Source of the DNA: JALOAD01 sp023228995 [NCBI: Candidatus Muiribacterium halophilum]
Lineage (GTDB): Bacteria; Muiribacteriota; Muiribacteriia; Muiribacteriales
Direction: 5' to 3'
DNA: 57,993 nucleotides
NCBI GenBank assembly: GCA_023228995.1
Contig: JALOAD010000019.1
Location: forward strand, 1-57,993
Shown one piece after another: positions 17,168-24,962 of the stretch. The notes beneath the pieces were generated by a model, which worked only from the letters and a program-made list of their open reading frames with translations, did no database searches and was not told where the DNA came from. Made by a program: the position numbers and the translations under genes. Every line of letters starts with the position of its first letter. Positions within the stretch are counted from its first letter, which is position 1.

Positions 17168-19279
17168 TTATTCATATACATACTTAAAAGTTTTTTTCTC
17201 AATACTTTTATCTAACCAATTCTTCTCGTCCCAATTAACAATCATCCCAATTCTTTTTTTTTCAAATCTATTTAAATAGTTATTTATTTTATTACAATTT
17301 CTAAGTTCTGTAGCAATTTTAATAACATATTTTTTCCCTTTTGAATTTACATAAGGACAGGCTAAATAGTCAAAAAAGAATAAAAAATATTCTGTAGAAT
17401 TAAATTTATGTTTATTATTTTTAAAAAATCTTAATGCTTTAGAATTTAATTTCTTTTTAATTTTTGAATATATTGGATCGTCATTTATATATAAAAATAT
17501 ACTAATCCATAAAAAATAAAAGGGTTCTTTAGGTATATCATATTTAATCTCTTTTAAATCAAATTTATCTTCAATAAAAGAAACTGATAATTTTAAATCT
17601 TCTCTTTTGTGTCTGATTTTAGATAATAATAACAAAATATTCATATTTTCAACAGGATAAATACTTTCAGAACAAGATTTGAATATACGGATTGCTTCAA
17701 AACAAGAATCAAATATTTTTTTTAAAATTATATCAAAATAATGTTTAGAAAATTTCTCTTCAAAATTTAAAAAAAATAATAATATACGCACTAATTTGTC
17801 TGTAGGAACAATTCTTGGATCCATTGCATGAATAAAAAATAAAAGATCAATATCAATTAAGACCCATAAAAAAATTTTATTTTCTATTCCTTCATTTTTT
17901 ATGTTATTTATTTGTTTTCCTAAAAAAACAAATAATTTTTCTGAATATATTGACATAGTATAACTTGCAATTGATGAATAATTAACTTTATGCTTTTTTA
18001 AAATAGACTTAAAATCAGAAATGATTTTATTTGCTTTTTTATAAATATTTCTAACTAAAATCAAATTTCTTTCATTTTCTTTTTTTAAAACAGACTTAAA
18101 ATTAGAAAAAATTTTATTTGTTTTTTTATAAAGATTTTTATCTAAAATCATAATTTCATGATTTTCTTTCTTAAAAATAGAATTAAAATTAAAAATCATA
18201 TTTTTTAAATTTTTATGAAGATTGTTTTCTGAAATCGAAATATTATCATTTTCTTTTTTTGAAAACCTCTTATCAAATAAATCTTCAAAAAATTTTGAAA
18301 TTTCAGTTTTACATAAAGATATATTAGTAATAAAAGGTCGGTCGTAAATAACTGTTTTGGCATCATTTAAATGCAATTTATACTCAAATAATTCGGAATT
18401 AATAGATTCTATAATTGTTTGTTTTAATTTTGAATCATTAAAATATACAAAATAATCATCCACATAACGTCTAAAATCAAAGTCTTTACCAATAAGAATT
18501 TTCTTTTTTTCTAAGTTTTTGATTATGTTTTTATCGATTCTTTGAAAAATCATTTCAGCAAATATTCGAGATATTTCTGGTCCAATTAAAATTCCATTGG
18601 TTTCACAATAGTTTGATTTTTGCATTAAATCATCAAAATCTTTATCAAATCCAACAACTTTTTTACAACGGTCTCTTTTAGAAATAAATTTATTCTTGAT
18701 TGCCCAACTTATTGAATGAGTATATAAATTATGAAAACATTTACTAACATCTATTTGTAATTGAGTCTTATACCTCTTTTCAAGTTTATTATATTCGTAT
18801 GATTCAAAAAATTTATATAAAAATGGAAATTTACTATATTTAAAAAATGAAATAAAATTCAAATAGTTTTTTTCTTCTTCTTCAATTCCAGATTGTATTT
18901 TAGTATTAGGGTAACATAGCTTTTTATAAAATGAATTAGAAATATTAATTGGAAACCTTAAAGATTTTGTAGATCTATTACAATAATATAATATTAAATC
19001 TTGATACTTTTCATAAAAATCACAAAATTTTAATTGAACACATGGATGCATAATTGATAAGATACGAGCATTTCCATTTGTTCGGTTAATCTTATAATCC
19101 AGTGGTATATAATTATTTATCTTTATATTATTTATAATTTCATCTAATTTATCTTTAAAGTTATTATTTATATTGTAAAAATTCTCATTTGAAAACCATA
19201 AAGGTAATTCATAAGGTAATAACTCTGTAATTAGAATACGATATTTATCCTTTAAATTAATTTTAACTTTATTATTCAT
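17168..19279 (-). CDS. drt3b: Antiviral reverse transcriptase Drt3b (UG8-like)
   Basis: A 703-residue reverse transcriptase. QLQIDVSKCFHNLYTHSI (173-190) gives the first catalytic aspartate (D177), ETNGILIGPEISRIFAEMIF (226-245) the template/primer-grip region, and RRYVDDYFVYF (270-280) the catalytic YVDD. The C-terminal 270 residues are helical with no known fold that I can name. Residues 341-427 are three back-to-back 29-residue repeats (see findings). It overlaps drt3a by 8 bases. Pairing of two such RTs, one ~400 and one ~700 residues, is the signature of defence-associated RT type 3, in which Drt3b is reported to make one strand of a dinucleotide-repeat DNA. Confidence 0.88.
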   Translation of the reverse strand: MNNKVKINLKDKYRILITELLPYELPLWFSNENFYNINNNFKDKLDEIINNIKINNYIPLDYKINRTNGNARILSIMHPCVQLKFCDFYEKYQDLILYYCNRSTKSLRFPINISNSFYKKLCYPNTKIQSGIEEEEKNYLNFISFFKYSKFPFLYKFFESYEYNKLEKRYKTQLQIDVSKCFHNLYTHSISWAIKNKFISKRDRCKKVVGFDKDFDDLMQKSNYCETNGILIGPEISRIFAEMIFQRIDKNIIKNLEKKKILIGKDFDFRRYVDDYFVYFNDSKLKQTIIESINSELFEYKLHLNDAKTVIYDRPFITNISLCKTEISKFFEDLFDKRFSKKENDNISISENNLHKNLKNMIFNFNSIFKKENHEIMILDKNLYKKTNKIFSNFKSVLKKENERNLILVRNIYKKANKIISDFKSILKKHKVNYSSIASYTMSIYSEKLFVFLGKQINNIKNEGIENKIFLWVLIDIDLLFFIHAMDPRIVPTDKLVRILLFFLNFEEKFSKHYFDIILKKIFDSCFEAIRIFKSCSESIYPVENMNILLLLSKIRHKREDLKLSVSFIEDKFDLKEIKYDIPKEPFYFLWISIFLYINDDPIYSKIKKKLNSKALRFFKNNKHKFNSTEYFLFFFDYLACPYVNSKGKKYVIKIATELRNCNKINNYLNRFEKKRIGMIVNWDEKNWLDKSIEKKTFKYVYE

Positions 19280-20447
19280 TTCCCCAAGCCTTCTTTATAT
19301 TTCCAATTTGTCTTCTAGTAAAAGACACATTTATTTTATTTTTATATGCACGATAAAAAGAAATTTTCTTTATATTATTTTTTTGTAAATCATTTAATGA
19401 GAAAATATTAAGAATTTTTTTATTTATAAATCCATCAAAAACTTTAAAACAATTTGGGTCAGTAATATCACAATAATTATATGAATTTCCTGCCATTAAA
19501 TAACCATTTTCACTTTTTTTTCTAACTTTGTTACATGATAAAAATCTTAAACGATCTAGTAATAACGAGAAATTGTTATTGTGTTGATAATCTAAAAAAG
19601 ATTTATAAATTCTTGTTTTAATCTTATTAATTTTTTTTGGAGAAATAAGTAATTCTACCTCATTATTTGATGTCAATCTAAATAAATAACCTAGATATGA
19701 GAATGAAAATTCTTCTTTTATAGAATTTTTAAAAATTTTATCATCATTAAATTCAAGGTGTATTTTTTCAATTTTTTGCTTAATCTCATTTTCAATAATA
19801 TTAACTTTAGAGTCATCAACAATTAAAAATATATCATCTACATATCTAGCATAATAAATCACATCAACATCCTCTTTTATACTTATATCGAAATCTCTCA
19901 AATAAAGTTCTGCAATTGTTGGAGAAACATTAATTCCTCGCGGGAGACCTTTATTAATTTTAGCAACATAAAAAAAAGTTTGTTTTAAAGATTTAAGTAA
20001 AGAAATTCCAATCGGAGATAAAATCATATCAGATTCAATTTTTCCCAATATAGAATTGAAATCAATAGTTTCATAAAAAGATTTTATATCTGTTCTTATT
20101 AAAGTAAAATCACCATTTTCTTTTAAAATTGTTTTTATTTGTCTAATGATTCTTTTTCTATCAGATTGTTTTACTTGATAAATTCTTCTTAAATATTTAT
20201 CTAATATTTTTAATGCAAAAAAATCTGTTGGTGACTTTGGATAATAAGTCTTTTTACTATTGTGACAAGATTTAATTAAACCCTCAATTTTGAATTTATT
20301 TTCTCTTAGATTTTTAGATAAATTTTCCGCAATTTCTTTCTTATTTTCATTTTTATTCCATAAATTCCATTTTCTTACATCTTCTTTTTGAATTACTGAT
20401 AAAAATATGTCTTTATCATAAAATTGTTTTAACAAGTTTATCTCCAA
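19272..20447 (-). CDS. drt3a: Antiviral reverse transcriptase Drt3a (UG3-like)
   Basis: A 391-residue reverse transcriptase. LIRTDIKSFYETID (116-129) carries the first catalytic aspartate, GLPRGINVSP (167-176) is the RT motif 4 region, and YYARYVDDIFLIV (198-210) the catalytic YVDD. No maturase or endonuclease domain follows, so it is not a group II intron protein. It is the first gene of the DRT3 locus and overlaps drt3b by 8 bases. In DRT3, Drt3a is reported to copy the ACACAC-type template of the ncRNA. Confidence 0.88.
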   Translation of the reverse strand: MEINLLKQFYDKDIFLSVIQKEDVRKWNLWNKNENKKEIAENLSKNLRENKFKIEGLIKSCHNSKKTYYPKSPTDFFALKILDKYLRRIYQVKQSDRKRIIRQIKTILKENGDFTLIRTDIKSFYETIDFNSILGKIESDMILSPIGISLLKSLKQTFFYVAKINKGLPRGINVSPTIAELYLRDFDISIKEDVDVIYYARYVDDIFLIVDDSKVNIIENEIKQKIEKIHLEFNDDKIFKNSIKEEFSFSYLGYLFRLTSNNEVELLISPKKINKIKTRIYKSFLDYQHNNNFSLLLDRLRFLSCNKVRKKSENGYLMAGNSYNYCDITDPNCFKVFDGFINKKILNIFSLNDLQKNNIKKISFYRAYKNKINVSFTRRQIGNIKKAWGNE

Positions 20448-20497
20448 CCTTTATATATTTATTACGATTGTTATCCCAGAAATCCCTCAGCATTAAA

Positions 20498-20526
20498 AAT
20501 ATAACATAAAATATTTTTAAAGTAAA
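20498..20526 (-). promoter_or_regulatory. Possible promoter of the DRT3 operon
   Basis: Minus strand: TTTACT (20526-20521), a 17-base spacer, TATATT (20503-20498), about 50 bases before the drt3a start. The match is only moderate. The rest of the 399-base gap (20448-20846) is AT-rich and shows no gene or repeat. Confidence 0.35.
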
Positions 20527-20846
20527 AAAGGTAAGATATGATATTTCTAATTTTATCTCCTAAAAAAAATGAAGATAATATTACTATAGCTCATAATGAA
20601 ACGATATTAATCCAAAATATACACTTATGTTAATGGAAAAGTATAATCCTAGCAACTCAGAAAACAGAAACCCTTTTTGTTTAATTACTTTATAATTTTC
20701 TGTACATAAATATATTAATTCCAACTTAAATCTACTTTTCTAATTCTCGCAAATTTGACTGAAACCTATTCTGTAAACTTTAAATTGGATTTTTAAAAAC
20801 ATGAAATCTCATTGCTATCTTTATTTCAATCTATCACTTCACTTTA

Positions 20847-22550
20847 TTATTTCCAGTTTAATATTTTATCAACTGAAATATTTTTTATTGCTTTTAAAAA
20901 TCCATAATTATTTATTCTGATTTTTTCTTTTTTAAAAAGTTTTTTTAATATAATTTTATCCTTAGGTAAAGAACTATCTTTATAAAAATGGAAATCAATA
21001 TTTTTCCCATCGGTAGGACCATCAAAAGACGATAAATATTTATCCCCCTTTCCCATCATAATCGCATCTTGAAACAAAAGAGGATTTATTAAATCATCTA
21101 CTGGAAAACTATATCCAAATGTTAATATGTGATCAGCTTTAGCAAAAGCAATATTTAAACCATTTTTTATTTTCATGCTTAGTGGATTGTTAAGTTCTTT
21201 TAATATTGCTTGAATTTCAAGATATGTATTATTGAAATATGTTTCTTGCCCACATGATGGACAATTAACCATATCAGGTCGTCCTTTTTCGTATACTTTT
21301 TTTATATTTTTATAATTCTTTAAGGCTGAATAATCTACTTCAGAAGGAATTGGGTCATTAAGAAATAAATGACTAAGTTTTGTTAATGAAGTTTTTCCTA
21401 TATCATTATTAAATATCATAAAACTGTTTCCACATTTATTACAAATTCGTAAATTAAATAGTCCATGTGGTGCATATAATTTTGTTATTGTGAAAAACAT
21501 TTTCATTTTAGCTTCTAAATGATTATTTTTTCCGAAATAAAAACTTTCAGTAATATCATTAATAATAAAAGCAGTACTCTCATTAACAGAATAAGCAGTT
21601 TTTTCTACATGATCTCCTGATAGTTTTACAATTGGAAAAGGATAAGAAAAATCTATAAAACTTTTTGTTAAAATATTATCTTTATTACAAACTTTTTTAT
21701 ATTCCTGATTTAATTCATAATTTGCTTTCATAAGAAAATAAGGAAGAAATGGGTCCCAATTGTAAGTAGCAAAACTAGTCTTATGACAATATTTTTCACT
21801 ATCTGCCATTCCTGTTCCTGGCTTGAATTCGTTCTTCATAAGTATTTTTTTATAAAAATCAACATAAGTTTGAATATCTTTTTCTTCTGCTAACATAATA
21901 AAATGTTTGAAAATTTTATATAAAAAAATATTGTAAACATTTATAGCAGAATTTAATCGACTAGGATCATTTTCAAATAACTTTCTTGTTTCGTAAGAAT
22001 CTTTAAACAGATTTCTAGCGAATACTGAAATACCTCTTAGCCTAGAAAATTCTAATTCAGTAAGAAGCGTTTGTAATCTATTATCCTTTTGACTTGGTAA
22101 TTTGTTTTTTATTTCATGACAAATAGATTTTAAAGCAAGCCAATCATATTTTATTGGAAGTTCTTCAATATAATTTTTATAAATCTCTTTTTTTTTATCA
22201 GTTGGACTAATTCCAAGATTTTTATAATGTTTTTCAACATACTCTTTTATATAATTTTCTCTTTTTTTTAAAAAAACTGATTCATCAGTTTCCCCATCTC
22301 CATCTTTAAGAATCATAAGTAAATCAACAATGTTATTTTTAAAAGCTTCATATAATCCAGCTTTTTTTAACTTTTTAATTGGTGTTAAATCATCAAATTT
22401 TTTAATTCTTTCTTCAATAGATAATGGATTTTCATAAATATCATCATTATTATAATCTAGAAGAATAAATAAAATATAATCAATATCTCTAGTTGTAGGC
22501 AAATTTAAATCAAAAGAAGCTCCAGATCCAACAATAATAAGATTATTCAT
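20847..22550 (-). CDS. SIR2-like protein with zinc ribbon, likely antiviral NADase
   Basis: A 567-residue protein that begins directly with a SIR2-type nucleotide-binding loop, NLIIVGSGASFDLNLPTT. HILTFGYSFPVDD near residue 470 matches the second NAD-binding block of SIR2. Two CxxC pairs, CNKCGNSF and CPSCGQET, frame an inserted zinc ribbon of about 60 residues. SIR2 domains in defence islands deplete NAD+ after infection. The small gene just upstream ends one base before this gene begins, so they are one operon. The zinc ribbon may sense or bind the partner or nucleic acid. Fold sure; antiviral use inferred from context. Confidence 0.8.
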   Translation of the reverse strand: MNNLIIVGSGASFDLNLPTTRDIDYILFILLDYNNDDIYENPLSIEERIKKFDDLTPIKKLKKAGLYEAFKNNIVDLLMILKDGDGETDESVFLKKRENYIKEYVEKHYKNLGISPTDKKKEIYKNYIEELPIKYDWLALKSICHEIKNKLPSQKDNRLQTLLTELEFSRLRGISVFARNLFKDSYETRKLFENDPSRLNSAINVYNIFLYKIFKHFIMLAEEKDIQTYVDFYKKILMKNEFKPGTGMADSEKYCHKTSFATYNWDPFLPYFLMKANYELNQEYKKVCNKDNILTKSFIDFSYPFPIVKLSGDHVEKTAYSVNESTAFIINDITESFYFGKNNHLEAKMKMFFTITKLYAPHGLFNLRICNKCGNSFMIFNNDIGKTSLTKLSHLFLNDPIPSEVDYSALKNYKNIKKVYEKGRPDMVNCPSCGQETYFNNTYLEIQAILKELNNPLSMKIKNGLNIAFAKADHILTFGYSFPVDDLINPLLFQDAIMMGKGDKYLSSFDGPTDGKNIDFHFYKDSSLPKDKIILKKLFKKEKIRINNYGFLKAIKNISVDKILNWK

Positions 22551-22551
22551 A

Positions 22552-22917
22552 TTAATTTCTTGTTACTTTTATGCTGATTTCTTCCTGTGAATCATCACTT
22601 AATGATTTATCTTCATCTTTTTCAATTATTTTTTCCAATGCGGTCTTTGTTAATTGAATTTCAATATCTAAACCTAAAAAACTATTAAGATTGTTTGAGA
22701 TATTCGCTAATAATTGTTTTTTCAAATATAATTCTATATATTTTAATTGATGTTCACAATTCACTGTTATTAATTTAGCATTTTTTGAATCTTCTATGAC
22801 TGCATAATACTCTTTATCCGGTGTTTTAGTAATAACATTCTCACTAACTTCTAAAAATATCATAATTTTATTATTTTTCTTATAACTAATTTTAAAAACA
22901 TTTCCTTTAATAATCAT
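22552..22917 (-). CDS. Small partner of the SIR2 protein, possibly OB-fold
   Basis: 121 residues, unknown family. The first 75 residues look like a small beta-barrel: KGNVFKISYKKNNKIMIFLE, then YYAVIEDSKNAKLITVNCEHQLKYIELYLKK, an arrangement reminiscent of OB-fold single-stranded-DNA-binding proteins. The C-terminal 40 residues are acidic and likely flexible. An AAAGGA site lies ahead of the ATG. It ends one base before the SIR2 gene starts, so it should be made with it and may sense the trigger or restrain the NADase. The OB-fold suggestion is inference from the pattern. Confidence 0.5.
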   Translation of the reverse strand: MIIKGNVFKISYKKNNKIMIFLEVSENVITKTPDKEYYAVIEDSKNAKLITVNCEHQLKYIELYLKKQLLANISNNLNSFLGLDIEIQLTKTALEKIIEKDEDKSLSDDSQEEISIKVTRN

Positions 22918-22940
22918 ATTTTATTCCTTTCAATAAAATT

Positions 22941-23099
22941 TTATTTTATAAATTTATCTAACCATTTTTCTATTGATTTTATATCTTTCTTTAATGTATA
23001 TTCAATTGGTCTTTTTTGTGAAATCGAGAAATCGCGAGAAATCTGGGTCAAACCTGTGCATAACTCATAAATCTCTCTAAATCCTCTTTCAGACTCAAA
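22941..23099 (-). pseudogene. Possible C-terminal remnant of a lost gene
   Basis: The frame is open for 52 codons between two TAA stops and has no usable start. Its second half, KRPIEYTLKKDIKSIEKWLD followed by KFIK and a stop, reads like a genuine protein C-terminus. The middle part coincides with an inverted copy of the GTTATGCACAGG repeat (about 23037-23064), which may have interrupted the gene. It sits directly upstream of the SIR2 pair. Confidence 0.35.
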
Positions 23100-23312
23100 T
23101 TACTTTTTTTTTCATTCTTACATTCTTTTTACAACAGAAGATACTTAATTCTATTTTATATCAAGTAATTCAGCGATATCTTTCCTTTTCATCCTTTTCT
23201 ATTTTTCCGAAAATAAATTTTTATTTTTTTACAAAAATTATTTCTTTTTTTACAAAAATATCTTATTATATTCTTTCAAATTCAGATATTTAACTGTTAA
23301 TGCACTTATCCT

Positions 23313-23608
23313 AAATTGATTTTATCAGTATAAATTATTTTATGCAAATTAATTCCAAATAAGTTATGCGTTATGCACAGGTGTAACTTTGATTTTTATG
23401 ACAAATACTTATAAATATATATTTTGTCAATGTTGAGAACCGACACCTACTTTTTGACATAAATTGATTTTATCAGTATAAATTATTTTTATGCAAATTA
23501 ATTCCAAATAAGTTATGCGTTATGCACAGGTGTGACTTTGATTTTTATAATAAATACTCATAATTATATATTTTGTCAATGTTGAGAACCGACACCTACT
23601 TTTTTGAC
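23313..23608 (+). repeat. 148-base tandem duplication of the RAYT-linked repeat
   Basis: Two copies, 23313-23460 and 23461-23608, nearly identical. Each starts AAATTGATTTTATCAG, contains GTTATGCGTTATGCACAGGT, and ends with the core CAATGTTGAGAACCGACACC (23428-23447 and 23577-23596) plus TACTTTTT. They fill most of the 708-base gap 22918-23625, which otherwise holds the remnant frame above and AT-rich text without other signal. Confidence 0.85.
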
Positions 23609-23635
23609 ACCTACTTTTTTGACACCTACTTTTTT
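23591..23635 (+). repeat. Triple 15-base microrepeat
   Basis: GACACCTACTTTTTT occurs three times in a row at 23591, 23606 and 23621. This is the tail of the core repeat copied over again. The last copy runs into the hydrolase gene and supplies its TAG stop codon. Confidence 0.85.
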
Positions 23636-24411
23636 TTATATTTTTCTGTTATTTGTGTGTATGCATCGATATTTTCATGGTTTTTGTTCATTAAGAAGAT
23701 ATCAAACCAATTTGTTGCTTGTGTCCATAATTTGTTCCAGCCTTGTTCGGTGAAAAAATGGTTTTCTCCATCATATTCTATGTATTTTTGGTTTTGTGGA
23801 CATTCTTTATATAAATTGTGTAGGTTTTCGTGAAATTCTTTTGCATACTTGCAACATACTATATCATCATCAGAGCCGTTGAGTGATAGTATTGGTGTTG
23901 GATATATTTTTTCAGTAAACATGTGTGGGCTATCGTCATATTCGTCGTCTGAAAAATATGGTGATCCTAGTATTGAACATGCTGCTTTTATGCGTTTTTC
24001 TCTGAGTAGTGCTGCATATACTATAAATGCTCCCATTGATATTCCGCAAACTCCTATTTTATCTCCTTGAGTTATTCCCATAAAATGAAGTCCATTAATA
24101 ATATTAGGGAGTTCTTGTGCTGTTTTGTTTACTGCCATTATCATTTTATCTTTTCCTTCTTGGGTGTTTACATCTATATTTTCGGGCAAAAATTCATCTT
24201 TTTGTCTTTCGCCGTGTCCGTAATTATCAAGCCCTACTGCTAGATAACCTTGTTTTGCTAATGATTCTAGTTCTTTGAGGTTCGCTTCTTTGCAACTTGT
24301 TAATCCGTGATAAAGGAATATTGTTCCATTTAAGGATGCTTTTTTTGTATTATCTTTATATAGTAATATTGCGGGGGTTAAATTAATCTTAATATTCATT
24401 TTTTCTATCAT
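23626..24411 (-). CDS. Alpha/beta hydrolase (dienelactone hydrolase/YjfP-like)
   Basis: A 261-residue cytoplasmic hydrolase: FLYHGLTSCKEAN is the oxyanion strand, GVCGISMGAFIVYAALL carries the nucleophile (GISMGA), NGSDDDIV holds the acid and DGENHFF the histidine. Size and pattern fit small serine esterases or peptidases such as YjfP. No partner gene is near. The C-terminal lysines and TAG stop lie within the triple microrepeat, so the original end of the gene may have been altered by the repeat. The substrate is unknown. Confidence 0.82.
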   Translation of the reverse strand: MIEKMNIKINLTPAILLYKDNTKKASLNGTIFLYHGLTSCKEANLKELESLAKQGYLAVGLDNYGHGERQKDEFLPENIDVNTQEGKDKMIMAVNKTAQELPNIINGLHFMGITQGDKIGVCGISMGAFIVYAALLREKRIKAACSILGSPYFSDDEYDDSPHMFTEKIYPTPILSLNGSDDDIVCCKYAKEFHENLHNLYKECPQNQKYIEYDGENHFFTEQGWNKLWTQATNWFDIFLMNKNHENIDAYTQITEKYKKK

Positions 24412-24526
24412 TAAAAGATTATAACAATTAATTAGTATCTAAATCAAAATTATTTTTTTCTAATGCTGTTCTCCAATAATTTTCATGACTTATTTTTTTA
24501 TTTAATATACAAAATTAGTTTTTTAG

Positions 24527-24554
24527 TTGACATTATAAAAAAAACAGTTAAAAT
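24527..24554 (+). promoter_or_regulatory. Promoter of the cold-shock gene
   Basis: TTGACA (24527-24532), a 16-base spacer and TAAAAT (24549-24554). It leaves an untranslated leader of about 115 bases before the gene, as is usual for cold-shock mRNAs. Confidence 0.6.
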
Positions 24555-24677
24555 ATATTTGTATTATTTTTAAGGATACAAAGGGTTCTGGTTTACACCG
24601 GTAATATTTTTTATATTTACTGTTGTGTTAACTCTCCCAAGCCTTAAAGTAATTATTAAAAACACAGGAGATTTATC

Positions 24678-24875
24678 ATGAAAGGTACAGTAAAATGGTT
24701 TAACGATGCAAAAGGTTACGGATTTATTACAGGTGAAGATCAGAATGATGTTTTTGTTCATTTCAAATCAATCCAGGGTGATGGTTTTAAATCACTTAAA
24801 GAAGGACAGGATGTTTCCTATGAAGTAGAACAGGGAGCTAAAGGTCTTCAAGCTATTAATGTTAGACCTCTTTAA
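24678..24875 (+). CDS. cspA: Cold-shock protein, CspA family
   Basis: 65 residues, full length for the family. RNP1 (KGYGFI) and RNP2 (VFVHF) are intact; the start [17 protein letters not shown] is canonical. It binds single-stranded RNA and DNA as an RNA chaperone. It has its own promoter, an AGGAG site, a long leader and a strong terminator, so it is monocistronic. Confidence 0.97.
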   Translation: MKGTVKWFNDAKGYGFITGEDQNDVFVHFKSIQGDGFKSLKEGQDVSYEVEQGAKGLQAINVRPL

Positions 24876-24913
24876 TTTTTAATTTAAAAGTCATAGAATG
24901 AAAAAATAAAAAA

Positions 24914-24935
24914 GCTGCCAAATGGCAGCTTTTTT
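24914..24935. terminator. Bidirectional terminator between cspA and feoB
   Basis: GCTGCCA (24914-24920) and TGGCAGC (24923-24929) form a tight stem, with A6 before it and T6 after it. It can end cspA on the plus strand and feoB on the minus strand. Confidence 0.92.
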
Positions 24936-24962
24936 ATTTAGCTGTTTTCTTCTAATTAAATT

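Noticed and set aside
17168-20447. Diversity-generating retroelement or group II intron as explanation of the two RTs
   Set aside because: I saw no template/variable repeat pair, no Avd-like gene, no maturase/endonuclease domain and no intron boundary; two overlapping RTs of these sizes fit DRT3.
23573-23833. Plus-strand 86-codon ORF across the repeats
   Set aside because: It consists of repeat-derived text (multiple FFDTY units) and the antisense of the hydrolase; no RBS.
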